From Chinchilla lanigera (taxonomy: Eukaryota; Chordata; Mammalia; Rodentia; Chinchillidae), in NCBI RefSeq assembly GCF_000276665.1, contig NW_004955438.1, positions 9,256,051 through 9,320,050 of the forward strand: DNA of 64,000 nt. The letters are read 5' to 3'. The position numbers were made by a program, and so were the translations under genes. This document shows, piece by piece, positions 47,342 through 59,799 of the stretch. The notes under the pieces were generated by a model. It did no database searches. It was not told where the DNA came from and worked only from the letters and a program-made list of their open reading frames with translations. The stretch's first letter is position 1. Each line of letters opens with the position of its first letter.

Positions 47342-47457
47342 GGGGCTGGGGTTTTAGCTCAGCGGCAAAGCGCCTGCCTGGCAAGCGCAAGGTCGTGAGT
47401 TCGGTTCCCGGTGCCGGAGAAAAAAAAAAAATAAAAAAATAAAAAAAAAATAAAAAT
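47342..47457 (+). mobile_element. ID SINE
   Basis: Full-length body (GGGTTTTAG variant) whose tail is A-runs broken by T. The perfect 16-bp duplication AAAACCAAATTTTCCA lies at 47326-47341 and 47458-47473. CAAAGCG subfamily. Confidence 0.97.
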
Positions 47458-47473
47458 AAAACCAAATTTTCCA

Positions 47474-48044
47474 GAAAGGTATCCAGCCAGCAGTATACTT
47501 TTCTTTTACTTGACTGTAGATACATTTTCTATTGTAACTTTAACATCCTACTGATACATGTGATATCTTGGGCTGGTTTCTCTAGTTACAAAAAGCATGT
47601 TTCTCAGACTCTAGCCCAGGACTATTTGCATCCTTAAAAAATGTGATATACAGACTGTCCCCTGTAACAACAAAGTAATGAAGCCTTAATTATAAACCAC
47701 TTATTTGTGTGAACTGATCATTTCTTCTTCTACTGATATATGATACAATTTTATTTCCTTTCCAGGTTTAACTGTTTTTACTAAAACTTTTAAAATTGTA
47801 CACACTAAAAACAGAATGATATCATTTAAGATAAAAAAGGAATCAACTAAAAGTCCATCCACATTAAAATATTCAGTTAATCAACTTATGCATAACAGAC
47901 ACAATTTTAGAATTAACTGTCATGGTCTTGACAAGCAAAATATTTATGCACATAGAGAATTAGGATGCCCGACTATATTTGAGTAGGTCAACTATCTCTA
48001 ATTTAAATCTCATGTATAATATTTCTATGGAAATACTTTGGAAA
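47474..48044. other. Unrecognised DNA
   Basis: Nothing recognised. Confidence 0.5.
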
Positions 48045-48900
48045 CTTCCACAGATTTCCAAACTGCTAAAGGTCCTGAATAGACATTTCATAAAGGAAGA
48101 TATACAGGTATCCAACAGGTGTATAAAAATGCTCAACATCAGAAATCACCACAAAAATGTAATTTTAAACCCAAAATGATAGTACCTCATGGTGTTAGAA
48201 TGGCTATTATAAAAAAGTAGAGGAAAAGAAATAGGTTCTGGTAAGAATGGAAAACTACAATATTCCTCTTGGTAATATAAATTGGTGAAACCATTGTTGA
48301 AAACAATGTTCAGGTTCCTTTAAAAATATAAATAAAGCAACCATGTAATTCAGCAATCCCACTTGGGGGTTTGTACCCCAAAGAAATAAAATCATAATGT
48401 TAAGGACATGCTTGTGTGCCCATATTCACTGCAATATTGTTCACAATTATGAAAATAAGGAATCAATCTTAGTATCCATCAAGAGATGGAGGGAGAAAGA
48501 AAATGTAGTGTATACACAATAGCCAATGATTCACTCTTAAAACAGAATGAAGTTCTCGTTTGCAACAGTATGCATGAGCTTATAGGACATTAGGTTAAAT
48601 TAGATAAGCCAGTCAAAGGTAGGCAAATATCCTGTCCTATTTATACATTTAATATGAATAGGTGAAATTATGGAAATAAAAGGTAGAGTGGCAGATGCCA
48701 GGAGCCTGGAGGAGGGAGGTTAGGAAAACATTAGTCAAATAATCCAAATTGCATTTAGATAAAAGGATCAAATTCAAAAGATTTATTGTATGGCATATCT
48801 GCTGTAATTAATAGTAACATATTATATTCTTGTAATTGCTAATTGAAGAGTAGAATTTTTAGTGTTCTCCATGAAAAGATAATAAATAAGGCAATGCATA
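48045..48900 (+). mobile_element. L1 ORF2 C-terminal end and 3' UTR, old subfamily
   Basis: AAGGAAGATATACAGGTATC, AAAATGCTCAACATCAG, TTAGAATGGCTATTATAAAA, AGCAATCCCACTTGGGGG, GCAATATTGTTCACAATTAT, CAACAGTATGCATGAGC and AGGAGCCTGGAGGAGGGAGG give the order of the ORF2 tail and 3' UTR of L1M-type elements. All frames are broken. Confidence 0.88.
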
Positions 48901-49134
48901 TGTTAGTTATCTCAATAAAGCCATTTGAGAAAGTACAAATATTTCAACATTGAGTTCATTAATTTTAATCTTTTCATTTAAAAATATATGAAATAAATAT
49001 CAAAGCTATTCTTATTCCATCATTTCTGTAAATATATTTTCTAAAATTAATGACTTCTACCAGATCTATAACTCTTCTTGTTTTGTTTTGTTCTGTTTTT
49101 TTAACCTACAAGATACGTGATAACCATTCTTTTT
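48901..49134. other. Unrecognised DNA
   Basis: Nothing recognised. Confidence 0.5.
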
Positions 49135-49213
49135 TGTTGTTGTTAATGGGAATCAAACTCAGGACTTGGCACTTGCCAGGCAGTACTTGTGCCTCTGAGC
49201 TACATCCCCAAGG
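49135..49213 (-). mobile_element. Old ID-related SINE
   Basis: GGGAATCAAACTCAGGACTT, CACTTGCCAGGCAGTACTTG and TGAGCTACATCCCCAA. It is directly abutted by a younger ID in the opposite orientation. Confidence 0.85.
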
Positions 49214-49229
49214 CATTCTTCAATGAGTG

Positions 49230-49334
49230 GCTGGGGATTTAGCTCAGCGGCAAAAGCGCCTGCCTGGCATGTGCAAGGTCGTGAGTTCGGTTCCCGGTAC
49301 CGGAGAAAAACCAAAAAAAAAAAAAAAACCAAAA
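49230..49334 (+). mobile_element. ID SINE
   Basis: The body begins GCTGGGGATTTAGCTC, so a few 5' G residues are missing. The perfect 16-bp duplication CATTCTTCAATGAGTG lies at 49214-49229 and 49335-49350. CAAAAGCG subfamily. Confidence 0.97.
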
Positions 49335-49350
49335 CATTCTTCAATGAGTG

Positions 49351-52324
49351 AATTAGTATACACATATGTACACTAATGAAAACACTCCCTCTAAATTAAG
49401 TCAGTATGACAAATTAGAGGCATTACATGTTTTAGTGAAATGGCTCGCCTTTAGTGATTGCTGTAAGTAATAATGTGGTCCTTTTAAATATGTTTTCTTA
49501 GCATTACTTTCAAGTAGATATTTTTAGAATTGGAAAGCTTACACCTTTATTAACGAGAGCATTCTTAGGTTAAACTTTTATGTAACAGAATGCCCGCATT
49601 TTTGATTTGTTGAAGTAGTGGACTTCAGACTGCAGTGTGTGAATACCTGGGAGTCCATGATGCCACTCCAGGAGGTCTGAAATCATGGAAACCATATTGT
49701 AATTAACATACTATTCTAAAATTGATCCAATTGACAATGCACCTGTACAGAAGTCTCTTGACGTTATGTTTTTTTCTCCTCCCTTTCAACTATCATTACT
49801 TCCTGTACTTCACAAAAAAGTATGTCACCATCGTGAAACTCAAGAAAACCATCATACCAAAAGAGGAAAGAAAATTAAAAACTTAGACATTATATTTTAA
49901 ATCATTTTATTTAAGTTCAAATATACTTTGTTTTTATTAAACAGCATGAATAAAGAAATTTAATCAAGAAGATTCATTAAAAATGATTTTATGATCATTA
50001 ACAAACATTCTTAGAATTAATAAACATTATTGCTAAAGAAATTGATTTCTGCAAAATGTTAAAATGAATATATCCAAGTATCCAGGCATTCCTAATAAAA
50101 AAATCTGCGCTTTAAATGTCCCAAATGCAAAACTTTTTGAGCACTTACGACACCACAAAAGCAAAATGCCATACCTCACCTCATGAAGTCACAGTAAAAC
50201 TATAGGTATATTAAAAATCTCATGTAAAATTACCTGAAATCAATATGTATAAAGTGTAGGGAACACAAATCAATTTTGTTTTTGGTTTGACCTCTCGTGT
50301 CTATATATCTCATTATATTTTTGCACATGCTTAAAGTCTGCAGAATCTGAAACTGGAAACATGTTTTATCCATGCAATTTGGATAAAGGACACTTAACCT
50401 GTATTTATCTATATTCATATAAATATTTTAACTTTGGAGGAACATATAATACCATTATCATAGAAAGCTTAAAGTATGAAAATATACTACAACAGCATAT
50501 AATTCCTCAGGGAACTTGAAATTTAAATACAATGTGAATAAATTAGAAGCTGCAAAGTCTCCAATAACAAGAGAAAAGCCCTTAATCTATATTTAAATAA
50601 GTAATTAATATATGATTTCTGCATTCATAGTTGAATGGATGACCATAAAAATGTAATATTACTTTAAATTATGAAAAATTTTATTTCATTTTATTTGAAA
50701 TTGAAATACTTGTGTATTTATAAATAATTTAAATATCTACTTATAAAAATGTACTGGATGCTTAGATCTTCAAAATTTGTTCACTGCTACAGGTGAAAGA
50801 ATTGTGAATATCAGAATTTTAACAGTAAAGTGATTGGTCTAAATAACTTTGATTTGTCAAAGGTTGGAATTTCCTGAGTCAGATACAATTAAGAGAGATG
50901 GGGACTTGAGAATTTGGAGTCGAGCAATTGTAGTTTAGAAGCAGTAGATTTATGTTTAGAAACTAGGCAAGCTATCTATTATTGACAGTCAGAATGGCCT
51001 TTGGGTTCTCCAGATAGGAATAGGCAAGTAATCAACATATCCTGTCTCTTTCGTTCCAAACTATGCTATTTTAATTTGTATGTATTCTTGTTCACTCTAT
51101 GTGTTTTATTCCCTATCTGTTGTAGCTATCTCAGTCTGTTGATTCAGGGGAAATTTTCTCATCCTTTCATTAGAAGGCCTTTAATTTATCGTGTAGAAAA
51201 TTTCTTTTGGTTTGATTACATTTTCTTTTCCTGTTGCCTCTGAGTTTCAAACTTTTCCTAATGGACAGAAAAAACTCTGATATCTGAGAAAGCAACCGGT
51301 GTGAATTTGGTACTGAGGATTCTTACCTCTGGATTCTCCATCAAACTCATTCTATGAGACATCCTTTTTGGGGTAATTCTTTGCAATTTATGACTACTTA
51401 TTTTCCATAGATATCTATAAATTTTAAAAATCATCCTCTACTTCCTTTGTAGTAATTTCAACGCGACTTGGCAAAATGGAAATAACCCCAATGAAAACTG
51501 TTGAATTTCTGACAATTTGCATAAATTTCTTTTCCACATGCATACAGCTTTGAGGCTTAAAAAAATTGGTAGTTGTTAATTGGCAAATTTGTTTACCAGT
51601 TTGATTAGCTAACAAAGTATTAATGCTATAAATTCCCTGTGTTAGATGGAGTTTTGGCATAAAAATCGATTGTATATGCAAATGATTATTGGTAATGTTC
51701 TCTTTGTATACCTATCAACTAACAAGAGTGTAGCTTTTTGACCCATATGTGAATGTGGCAATTGGCTAGTATATACTTACAGGTCCTGTGAATGCTCACT
51801 TGAGCTATAACTCAGGTCCTAAATTGTGGCTTTCCTTAAGAGGAGGTAACAGAATATCTGAATAAAATAAGTCTCATGGTGTGATTGCTCTTATAAAATG
51901 GAGGCCTCTGAACTGCAAACGTCTCAGGATATACGCTATATTCAAATGGAAGTAATTTAAAACAGTCTGTTTCCAGTTAGTTTTTAAATATGCAAATAAG
52001 AAAGGTCATTTAATTCATTCATCTCTAGTTATGCTGTTTCCAGATGGGAACATAAATGCTCATTATTTCATTCCCACTTTCCATTTCTTGACTTTACATT
52101 TTAACATTTGAAAAAAAATTGATTCATAAATATTACAAATTGAATTTTAACCATTGTAACTTATGCCAGCCCATGACAGCATGACTTTAAAATCTCCTTT
52201 CAGTGTTGTTACCCCAGGTCTTTTAGTCTTAAGGTTTTCAATGATATTCACATCAAGAAATTAATGACTTTAAGTAAAAAGAATATAAGGATGTAGAGAT
52301 AATGATATTGTATACACTTGTGAA
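49351..52324. other. Long unrecognised AT-rich stretch
   Basis: About 3 kb in which I recognise no repeat or gene. The small open frames at 51001-51243 and 51424-51681 are not supported by anything else. Confidence 0.5.
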
Positions 52325-52588
52325 ACTCATCTTTATATTTTAAAATTTAAAAAAACTAACAAAACAATAATGAAGACAAAATCAAAACAACAGAAAAGCA
52401 ACAAAATGATACATGACCTCAAAACAAAATAATAGGAATTAACAATCTTGTTGCATTGCATACTGTTATCTTCATAGAAGTTGCTCAGTCCACCAGACAT
52501 AAGAATGTAAGATTGATCAAATACAGTAACATTAATAATAAAAAAAACCTAACAACACTGGAAATGATGCAGAGCTTCACCATACAAG
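52325..52588 (-). mobile_element. L1 3' UTR half of an inverted insertion
   Basis: Antisense L1 3' UTR, sharing AATAGGAATTAACAATC, TTGCATTGCATACTG and GTAAGATTGATCAAA with the other 3' UTR copies. It joins directly to sense-oriented ORF2 at about 52588. Confidence 0.8.
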
Positions 52589-52935
52589 ATGGTAAGAGTT
52601 CTAGAGGTCCCATTTAACCCAGCTATTCCCCCTCTGGGTACTTTTCCAGAAGAACTGAAAACATCATACCACAGTGATATATGTGTGCTCATGTTTATAG
52701 CAGTGCAATTTGTTATAGCTAAATCTTGGAAACAACTCAAATGTGCATCAGTTGAGGAATGGATAAAAAGACGTGGTATTTTTATTCAATGGAATATAAC
52801 TCAGCTATAAAGAACGATAAACTAGAGGCTTTTATAGGTAATTGGATGCAACTGGAGACCATACTCATTAGTGAAATAAATCAGATTCACATATGTAAAC
52901 ATCGTATTTCCTCCCAACTCTAAGAACCTGAAAGA
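52589..52935 (+). mobile_element. L1 ORF2 C-terminal end, inverted half
   Basis: A 73-codon frame contains VPFNPAIPPLGTFPEELK, LMFIAVQFVIAKSWKQL and EEWIKRRGIF, matching the ORF2 C-terminus also seen on the minus strand at 63309-63494. Sequence continues with AATATAACTCAGCTATAAAG and TTGGATGCAACTGGAGACCA to about 52935. It runs opposite to the adjoining 3' UTR. Confidence 0.9.
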
Positions 52936-53718
52936 GTAAGTAAAATCTGAAAGGTACAATAGATATGGTGAAAGGGAAAAAAAACACATCTTGAATTGGA
53001 AACATCCTCATGACTTTTTACACTGCTAAAAGTAGAAGTTTTTTATTTGTTAATTTTTTTTAATGAAGGGAGTAGTATCCATTTTTTACCAGGGCAGTTT
53101 TTCAGATAGTTTTGCTCTTCTTTGGTAAGCATGAGTCCTCTAGAAAGCCATTTCAAAATATATCACATAAATGACCTCCAGGTATGAATTGACCAACACC
53201 TGTAAACAGAAAGAACCTCTTATGGTTGGAGGATATTTTGTTACTTATGTTTATTCTTTTTAATTAGATATCTAACCTGGAGTCAGATATTTTTTAATCA
53301 ATTACAGTTCCTTTGATCAATAAAAGAAGTACTTTGTTAAAATTATTTATATATTTACTCCAAAATGGGGGGGGTACTAAATGTCAAGTGCTACCATCTA
53401 TAATTTAACAATGCAGAATTTGAAATTTGTTTTATATTTATTATTGAAGCAAAGTCCACATCTTGCTACCCTTTGGAACTTGCTACAGTTCTTAAAAACT
53501 GTGTAATATATGTACTTTCATATATTATGCAATCAGTTCCAAGATGGAATTCAAATAACAGGGAAAATAATAAGTATCAAATTATTAAGTATCAAAAGGG
53601 ATAAATCAAGTACCATAGACTGAATATGTCAGATTGTATAGTGCTGTGTTAGACTGAGCAATTTCAGTAGAGTAGCAAGGAGTTGTTTGGGGTAGCTATT
53701 AAAGACTAAGTATAAATT
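52936..53718. other. Unrecognised DNA
   Basis: Nothing recognised. A G8 run lies near 53367. Confidence 0.5.
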
Positions 53719-54232
53719 TGTTATGGTTTGTATCTAGATGACCCTCCAAAGCCTCATGTGCTCGTAGGTGGGGCTTTGGAGAGGTGATTGGATTATGCAG
53801 AAGTGATACTCATCAGTGGATTAACCCACATGAGTTTCCAGTTAAACGTGATTTGGGGGGGCTGGGGATTTAGCTCAGCGGCAAAAGCGCCTGCCTGGCA
53901 AGCGCAAGGTCGTGAGTTCGGTTCCCGGTACCAGAGAAAAACCAAAAAAAAAAAAAACAAAAACAAAAACAAAACGTGATTTGAGATGCTTGGAGGAAGA
54001 GGTGGGTCGCTGGGGGCGGGGCCTGTGTCTATCCCTTCTTTGCTCCTCCCTTGATCATTGGCTCTCTGCTTCACCGCCGTGCTATGCACAAGCTTGCTGT
54101 GCCATATCACCCAACCTAGAAGCCAGCTGCCTATAGTCTGAAACATCTACAAACTGTGAACACAGATAAACTTCTTTAATTTGTGGGCATTGGGTATTTT
54201 GTGCCAGGGACAAGAGAGAACAGGAGACAGCT
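53719..54232 (+). repeat. MaLR-type solo LTR containing an ID SINE
   Basis: Starts TGTTATGGTTTGTATC. CCTCCAAAGCCTCATGTGC, GGGGCTTTGGAGAGGTGATT, CATTGGCTCTCTGCTTC, AAACTTCTTTAATTTGTGG and GTATTTTGTGCCAGGGAC complete the ERVL-MaLR order. The ID at 53856-53971 splits it. Confidence 0.85.
53856..53971 (+). mobile_element. ID SINE
   Basis: The body is preceded by a longer G run. The tail is A-runs with CAAAAA units. The 12-bp duplication AAACGTGATTTG lies at 53844-53855 and 53972-53983, so the LTR was already in place. CAAAAGCG subfamily. Confidence 0.97.
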
Positions 54233-54720
54233 TTCACAAATCTTAAATGTATTCTAACAGCCCTTTTTCCAAACAATGCTCAAAGAATTTTCTTCACCAC
54301 TTTACTCAGCTTGAACACCTTTAAAACCAAATCAGTAGTGAACTAGGAGTATGACAGCCAATCCTAGTTTCTGGAACTGGCACAAAGCTTCTCTGAGGCC
54401 ATCTTTATCAATACATTTAGCCTGATTACAGTATGTTCCTCTAGCCCTGGTTTGGCATGTCTCCAGGTATATGTTCTGTATCTTCTCCTCTGCGTTAGAC
54501 TTCCTGACCCTGTGTCCAACTCAAGCTGGGAATGAACTCCTGCTATTGGTCTGGAGGCAGCAGAGAAGTAAATTAAGGGCTGGCACTTCCCACTGTGGGT
54601 CACCCCTCAGGCAAGGTCACTCAGGCAATGCAGGGAGAGTCTCATCAGGCACAGACGGACAGGCTGCTGCTTCCGGCCAGCAGGATGTTAGGGTTCAGAT
54701 TCTCTGAGTCATCCAGATCC
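54233..54720. other. Unrecognised, less AT-rich block
   Basis: 54360-54720 is richer in G+C and open for 78-79 codons on both strands (54471-54707 plus, 54364-54603 minus). I see no splice-site-flanked exon and no protein family. Confidence 0.4.
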
Positions 54721-55517
54721 ACACTCAAAGATACGCTACTTTCATTTCTCATAGTCCTATTTTTGGATTAATAGCTACATTTTAGCATAAGAGATGTGAT
54801 AAGCCCGATTTTAAATTATCAGATAATGTAATGAACTTTGAATTTGATTTCTGGTTGTATTGGTCATCAATGTGCTGGACTTTTCTAATGCAGGAAATAT
54901 CTCTAGCAATATCTATTTTAAACTTGCTGCCTCTGTTCTTTGTTATATAAAAAAATCATGCAAAACCTTGTGATGCTGTTATTGGTACATCTCATGAGTT
55001 TATGTATTCTCATTTTATGTTACTGTTAAATATTTTCTGTTTTCTGATTTGTATTTTTATCTTTCATTATCCTGGTACTTAATAACTTTCTTCTATATAT
55101 TCATTACGAGAGTGTTTTCAGTGAACAAAAAGTAATTGGTTTCCTAAATTATATACTTATCTTTGTCTTTTGCATGATATATTTATCTCTTTTCCTTGTG
55201 ACATTATTTAAAAATACATTATTTTATACTATAGAATTCACCTACATCATACTATTTTTTTCTTTTTAACTTAATTGCTATCACTTTTTCAGTCTGCTAC
55301 AATTTATAAAAAGCAAAATAAACTTATCAAAATTTTAAATTGTCTTTACCCTCCTGTTGAATATTACTAGAATCTCAGTATATTTTATATTCCATATATT
55401 TCCCAATTAATATTTTCATTGTATACTTGAAAGATCTTTCTTAACCTAGTAAAGCATTTTATTCTTTTACCTTGTTGAGATTCCTCTATCATTAACTACA
55501 TACTTACCATTTTGGTC
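54721..55517. other. Unrecognised AT-rich DNA
   Basis: Nothing recognised. Confidence 0.5.
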
Positions 55518-55525
55518 ACCATTCT

Positions 55526-55620
55526 TTCTTTTTTGTTATTGTTGGTGGTGCCTGGAATTGACCTCAGGACCTTGTACTTGCCAGGCAGGCACTTGTGGCG
55601 CTGAGCTAGATCCCCAACCC
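55526..55620 (-). mobile_element. Old ID-related SINE
   Basis: GGTGCCTGGAATTGACCTCA, CTTGTACTTGCCAGGCAGGC and GAGCTAGATCCCCAACCC. The duplication ACCATTCT lies at 55518-55525 and 55621-55628. Confidence 0.9.
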
Positions 55621-55628
55621 ACCATTCT

Positions 55629-56404
55629 AGTTTTTATATGGACCTTCTATATCCTCCTCAGAAGACGAATTTCTGCAAAGCAATTCTGCAGCTTTGTTCC
55701 TGCTATGTAACACTACTACCTATCTCTGGACTATTTTTACACTAATTTCATGGATTGCTCATGTATCGAAATTCATAACATCAATTCCAAGTGATTTTTT
55801 TCACTACCCAGATATTTGAGACCCAGATCTGGGATGAATTGTCTAGACAGACTAACACCTAAAATCCCTGGTTACTATGGATAATAATCATTTCAAGACT
55901 TAGCAACTCTTCCATCCTGGCTTTGTGTTGTGTTTCCTTCACTATCCAGTGTATTTGAAAATTTGTTTATACTCTTATTTTCTCTATTACTTTGTAGCTT
56001 TTTTCTATATATTGAAGTATTTTTGCACATCAGCCCTAAAAATAAAAGAATTGGGAATCAGTGTATTTTTTAATTACACATTTATTGATGCATGCAAGAA
56101 GTAACAATACTTTCATGTAAATTTCTACATTTTTTCATTAATTTATAATATGCCCTTCCACAAGATAGTAATTCGAGTGTGAGAGAGGAAAAAATGAAGT
56201 TCTCCTCAATATTTTTAATTGGAAAGTGGTTTTCAAAATATTGTTGTATTTTACAATGCACTTCATGCTTTTGCGCTATTCTTACAAAAATACACTACAC
56301 ACTACAAATACTCAGTAACATTGATTTGCTCTTGTTCAGTCCGTAGGAATTACCTTATCAGAAATCAAAAAAAAAGAAACAAAAACAAAAAAGAATGATG
56401 GAAA
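55629..56404. other. Unrecognised DNA
   Basis: Nothing recognised. An A-rich tract (56367-56393) precedes the next ID. Confidence 0.5.
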
Positions 56405-56497
56405 GGGGCTGGGGATTTAGCTCAGCGGCACAGCACCTGCCTGGCAAGTGTGAGGTCATGAGTTCGATTCCCGGCACCAGTAAAAAATTTTAAAAAA
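56405..56497 (+). mobile_element. ID SINE
   Basis: Body with GGCACAGCACCTGCCTGGCA and CGATTCCCGGCACCAG and a short tail. An AAAAAAGAAT word lies on both sides, but the duplication is unclear. CACAGCG-type and slightly diverged. Confidence 0.93.
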
Positions 56498-56933
56498 GAA
56501 TTATTTTATCAGGCATGTCACAAAATTACATTCCTAATTTGAGACTTCCTAGCTTCTAATTTCATGATAAATATCATCAAAACTTTTCTTAGAGTGAATG
56601 GCATATCATTAATTATAAAGTAAAAACCACCTAACAAATGAACCTAAAAGTCTTTTTTCTTTCCCCTGTAGCAAAGCAGGAAGAATTCTAGGCAGTGGAA
56701 GATAAAATTATAAGATCACTTTGGAAATAACACATTTTGAAATCTGTGGTAGAGGAATTTGAGGCACAATTGTTTAGAGCTATGGGAACTTCCATTAATT
56801 TTGTATTGGTTTGTAGACATTTGGTAATTCCAAACAAAACAGGGCCAATTTTGGTTTTGAAATTGATGTGCTCTTTTTACATAGTGTGTTGACATTATTT
56901 CATCCTAGTAGTTGGAAATTTCCACAGTGACTA
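56498..56933. other. Unrecognised DNA
   Basis: Nothing recognised. Confidence 0.5.
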
Positions 56934-56946
56934 TGTTGCTAGTCTT

Positions 56947-57038
56947 GTTTTTTCTTTTATTTTTGGCACTTAGAATAAAACTCAGGACCTTGTACTTGCC
57001 AAGCAAACGCTTGTACCACTGAGCTATAGCCCTGGCCT
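56947..57038 (-). mobile_element. Old ID-related SINE
   Basis: AAACTCAGGACCTTGTACTT, CCAAGCAAACGCTTGTACCA and GAGCTATAGCCCTGGCC. The 13-bp duplication TGTTGCTAGTCTT lies at 56934-56946 and 57039-57051. Confidence 0.92.
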
Positions 57039-57051
57039 TGTTGCTAGTCTT

Positions 57052-58033
57052 TATTCTGTGTTTGTCATTTCTTGTCCAAGAAGAATATAAATGCTACTCT
57101 GGCTCTACATTCTATAGCAATGCTTCATCATTGGTGTTGGCTACTAAACTCTCTAACCATTGCAAATTAAGGTTCCCAGATCATATATGATAAATCTCTA
57201 ATCCTATTTACCTTAGATTGTTCATTAATATAATGCTAGGTTTGTACATAGTTCTCAGCCTTGAGCACTTGAAATTCTGTTCAAATATTGTATCATGAAA
57301 AATAAAAACACTAATAGCAACAATATCTTCCCATCTCAATGTTAGACAAAATGCAAATCCACTAAGTAACTCAAAATTCTGTTTCACACTATCCATTGTA
57401 GGCTTGATGATAAAATATCTCCTATAATGGTGACTTCATCTGGAACTTTTTAAAAATATACTTTTTGGAGAGGATGTGATAGTGCTACCTTGATCAGAAT
57501 GAAAATGTAACTATGAAGGATACAGATTTTGTTCAACCCACATTTAACAAAAGCCTGTTAACCACAGATTATTATCATAGAAAAGGGGATTCTTACATGA
57601 ATGAGCTGGAGTTCTTATCATTGATGAGGTTTAAATCTGGGAAGTGTGACCAGAAACACACAGGGATGGAAGCATAAAGTTGAAAAGTACTGAAAACTAT
57701 ATATGGAAGGAGAAATGTAGTCAAGAATGTGTGGAATCAGGTAGTCCCCTTGGATTCCTTTATAGTTGAGCAAATCTATTAAAAACAGATGACAATTCAT
57801 TCCACCCAGACTTATTGAGGATAGGCCGCATATATTACTACTTCTTTCAAAGAGTGTGTTGCACGGTTGGGTCTAATTGGTTTTAGTTGTTCTTAATTCA
57901 ACTAAGAATTAGAAGGAATACAGATAGCCACAGTCCTTTGAAAGCAAAAGCTTGGCATCAGAAAAAGCTTTAGGTTTTTGTGATAAAGGGGATAATGGGT
58001 TTTTCAGGGAACTCCTAGGTTTGGGAAGCCCCT
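57052..58033. other. Unrecognised DNA
   Basis: Nothing recognised. Confidence 0.5.
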
Positions 58034-58431
58034 TGTGTTAGTCACCTTTGTGTTGCTAAAACAAAATACTCCACACATACAACTTTAAGAAGGAAGGGTA
58101 TATTTGGTCTTATGATTTCAGAGGCCTCAGCCTGTGGTCAACTGGATCCAAGGCAGAAACATTACTGCAGAGGGGCATAGCAAAGGCCATAGAGAAGGAA
58201 AACTGTTCACTTCAGGAAAGCCAGGAAGCAAAGTCAAAGACAAAGAACATGAGAGAAGTTATATCCTTCAGAGTCACTCCCCCAGTACCTACAAGTAGGT
58301 TTTATCTCGTAATACAGACTTCTACTATAAGCTAATCAGTTTTAAACCATTGGTGAAGTTAGTTTGTGAACATCCAATCACCTTTCTAGGTGTCTCTTAA
58401 TTTGATCAGGTTGATAATATTGACCATCGCA
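58034..58431 (-). repeat. MaLR-type solo LTR, minus strand
   Basis: TGTGTTAGTCACCTTTGTGT at the left, AAAACAAAATACTCCACAC, GGTATATTTGGTCTTATG, TCAGAGGCCTCAGCCTGTGG, CACTCCCCCAGTACC, TTTTAAACCATTGGTGAAG and CATCCAATCACCTTTCTAGG: the reversed order of an MLT1/ORR1-type LTR. Confidence 0.82.
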
Positions 58432-59790
58432 TTCTTGGACTGGCATGTTCAATCAGAGTACAGTTTACATCTGATACTTTAAATCTACATTAACTTTCAT
58501 CTCTGAAATTTAGTCATGAGAAAATAAAATAGAGTACATAGTATAGAATAAAAGCTTAGAGGAAATATAATTGCATTACCATAGAGCAATGTTCTTCAGT
58601 ATGAGATCAAGAAAAGAGTAACAAGTATTTCCTAAGGCATTGTCCTTGAAGATGTGGGTAAGCAACCCTCAGATTTCTCTGAGATAAAGCATGATAAAGC
58701 AATGATTTTTACCAGAGTATTTATAATGTTTTTTTCAATAAAACATAACAGATGCATGAGTAAATGCACCTGCTAATAATGATCACACTGGTAAAAGAAA
58801 AGTTGTGTGTTTGTGAGGCCATTGGCCTGGCTCTCACTCCAAACCACCCTGGAGGATACACAGAAGTTTTAGAGGCACCACTGTGGAGCCTCTGCGTGAC
58901 CCCTCCACAAGTTTTGCAGGCGACACTACATGGTGAAACATAGATGCCCAAAGCTTGGAATAATCCTCTCATTAGAGAACCCTCACTTTAGTAAGGAGAA
59001 ATGAGTGACCCAAGAGTAACCATTTCTCTACAATGGATAAGGAAGTGATTAGTTTGTTCTTAGTGCAAACCCCAAGGTATACCATAAGGCAGAGTTAAGT
59101 GAAATTAAATAAATTTAATTGAATGCCAGGGTCAAAATTTGTGAATGATGTTCCTGAAAACACAAAGATTAATCAATTACTCTTAGGTAATAGGTAATAT
59201 TTTGATAAATTTATATGTGCAGAGTTAAGAAGTATAAATAAGATCAAAAGTATGAAGTGTACTATAAAAGTATAGTTAATAGCATAGGATCACATGCACC
59301 CAGACACAAATAAATATCACTAGATAGAAACTGCATTGGAATGTGACTGTCTGATATGGTTATTTATTACATGAGGAAGTGAAAATGCACAAAAAGCAGA
59401 TTGATACCTGGCTTTAATCCATTTATTTTTGTTCAAGCTCAACTGAAAGCTTTTGAATGGTATAGTTAGTAATTAAAAGCTGAATGTAGGCTTGATTATT
59501 CAAACAATTTCAGGCTTTGTCAATCCTCTTTAAGAATCATCTGATGTGATCATAAATGTAATTCCCCTCACAAAGTTAAATATAAATAGAAAAGTTATAG
59601 GTATAAAAAATATAACAGTATCTTGATTGAGGTGCTACTTAAGTGTTTTCATTTCTTGAAAATTAATCAGGCTATACAGTATACACTGCCTATTATTTAT
59701 ACTCAAAAGAGGTTTTACTAAAAATATTATGGTGGTAATTTCTGTCCATAATTATAATTTTAACTTGTTGAGTAAGACAACATGGACCCC
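58432..59790. other. Unrecognised DNA
   Basis: Nothing recognised. The open frame at 58721-58972 lies in a short stretch of more balanced composition but matches no family I know. Confidence 0.5.
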
Positions 59791-59799
59791 AAGGATTTC

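Noticed and set aside
52589..52810. 73-codon frame as a host gene
   Set aside because: Its peptide matches the L1 ORF2 C-terminus, also present at 63309-63494.
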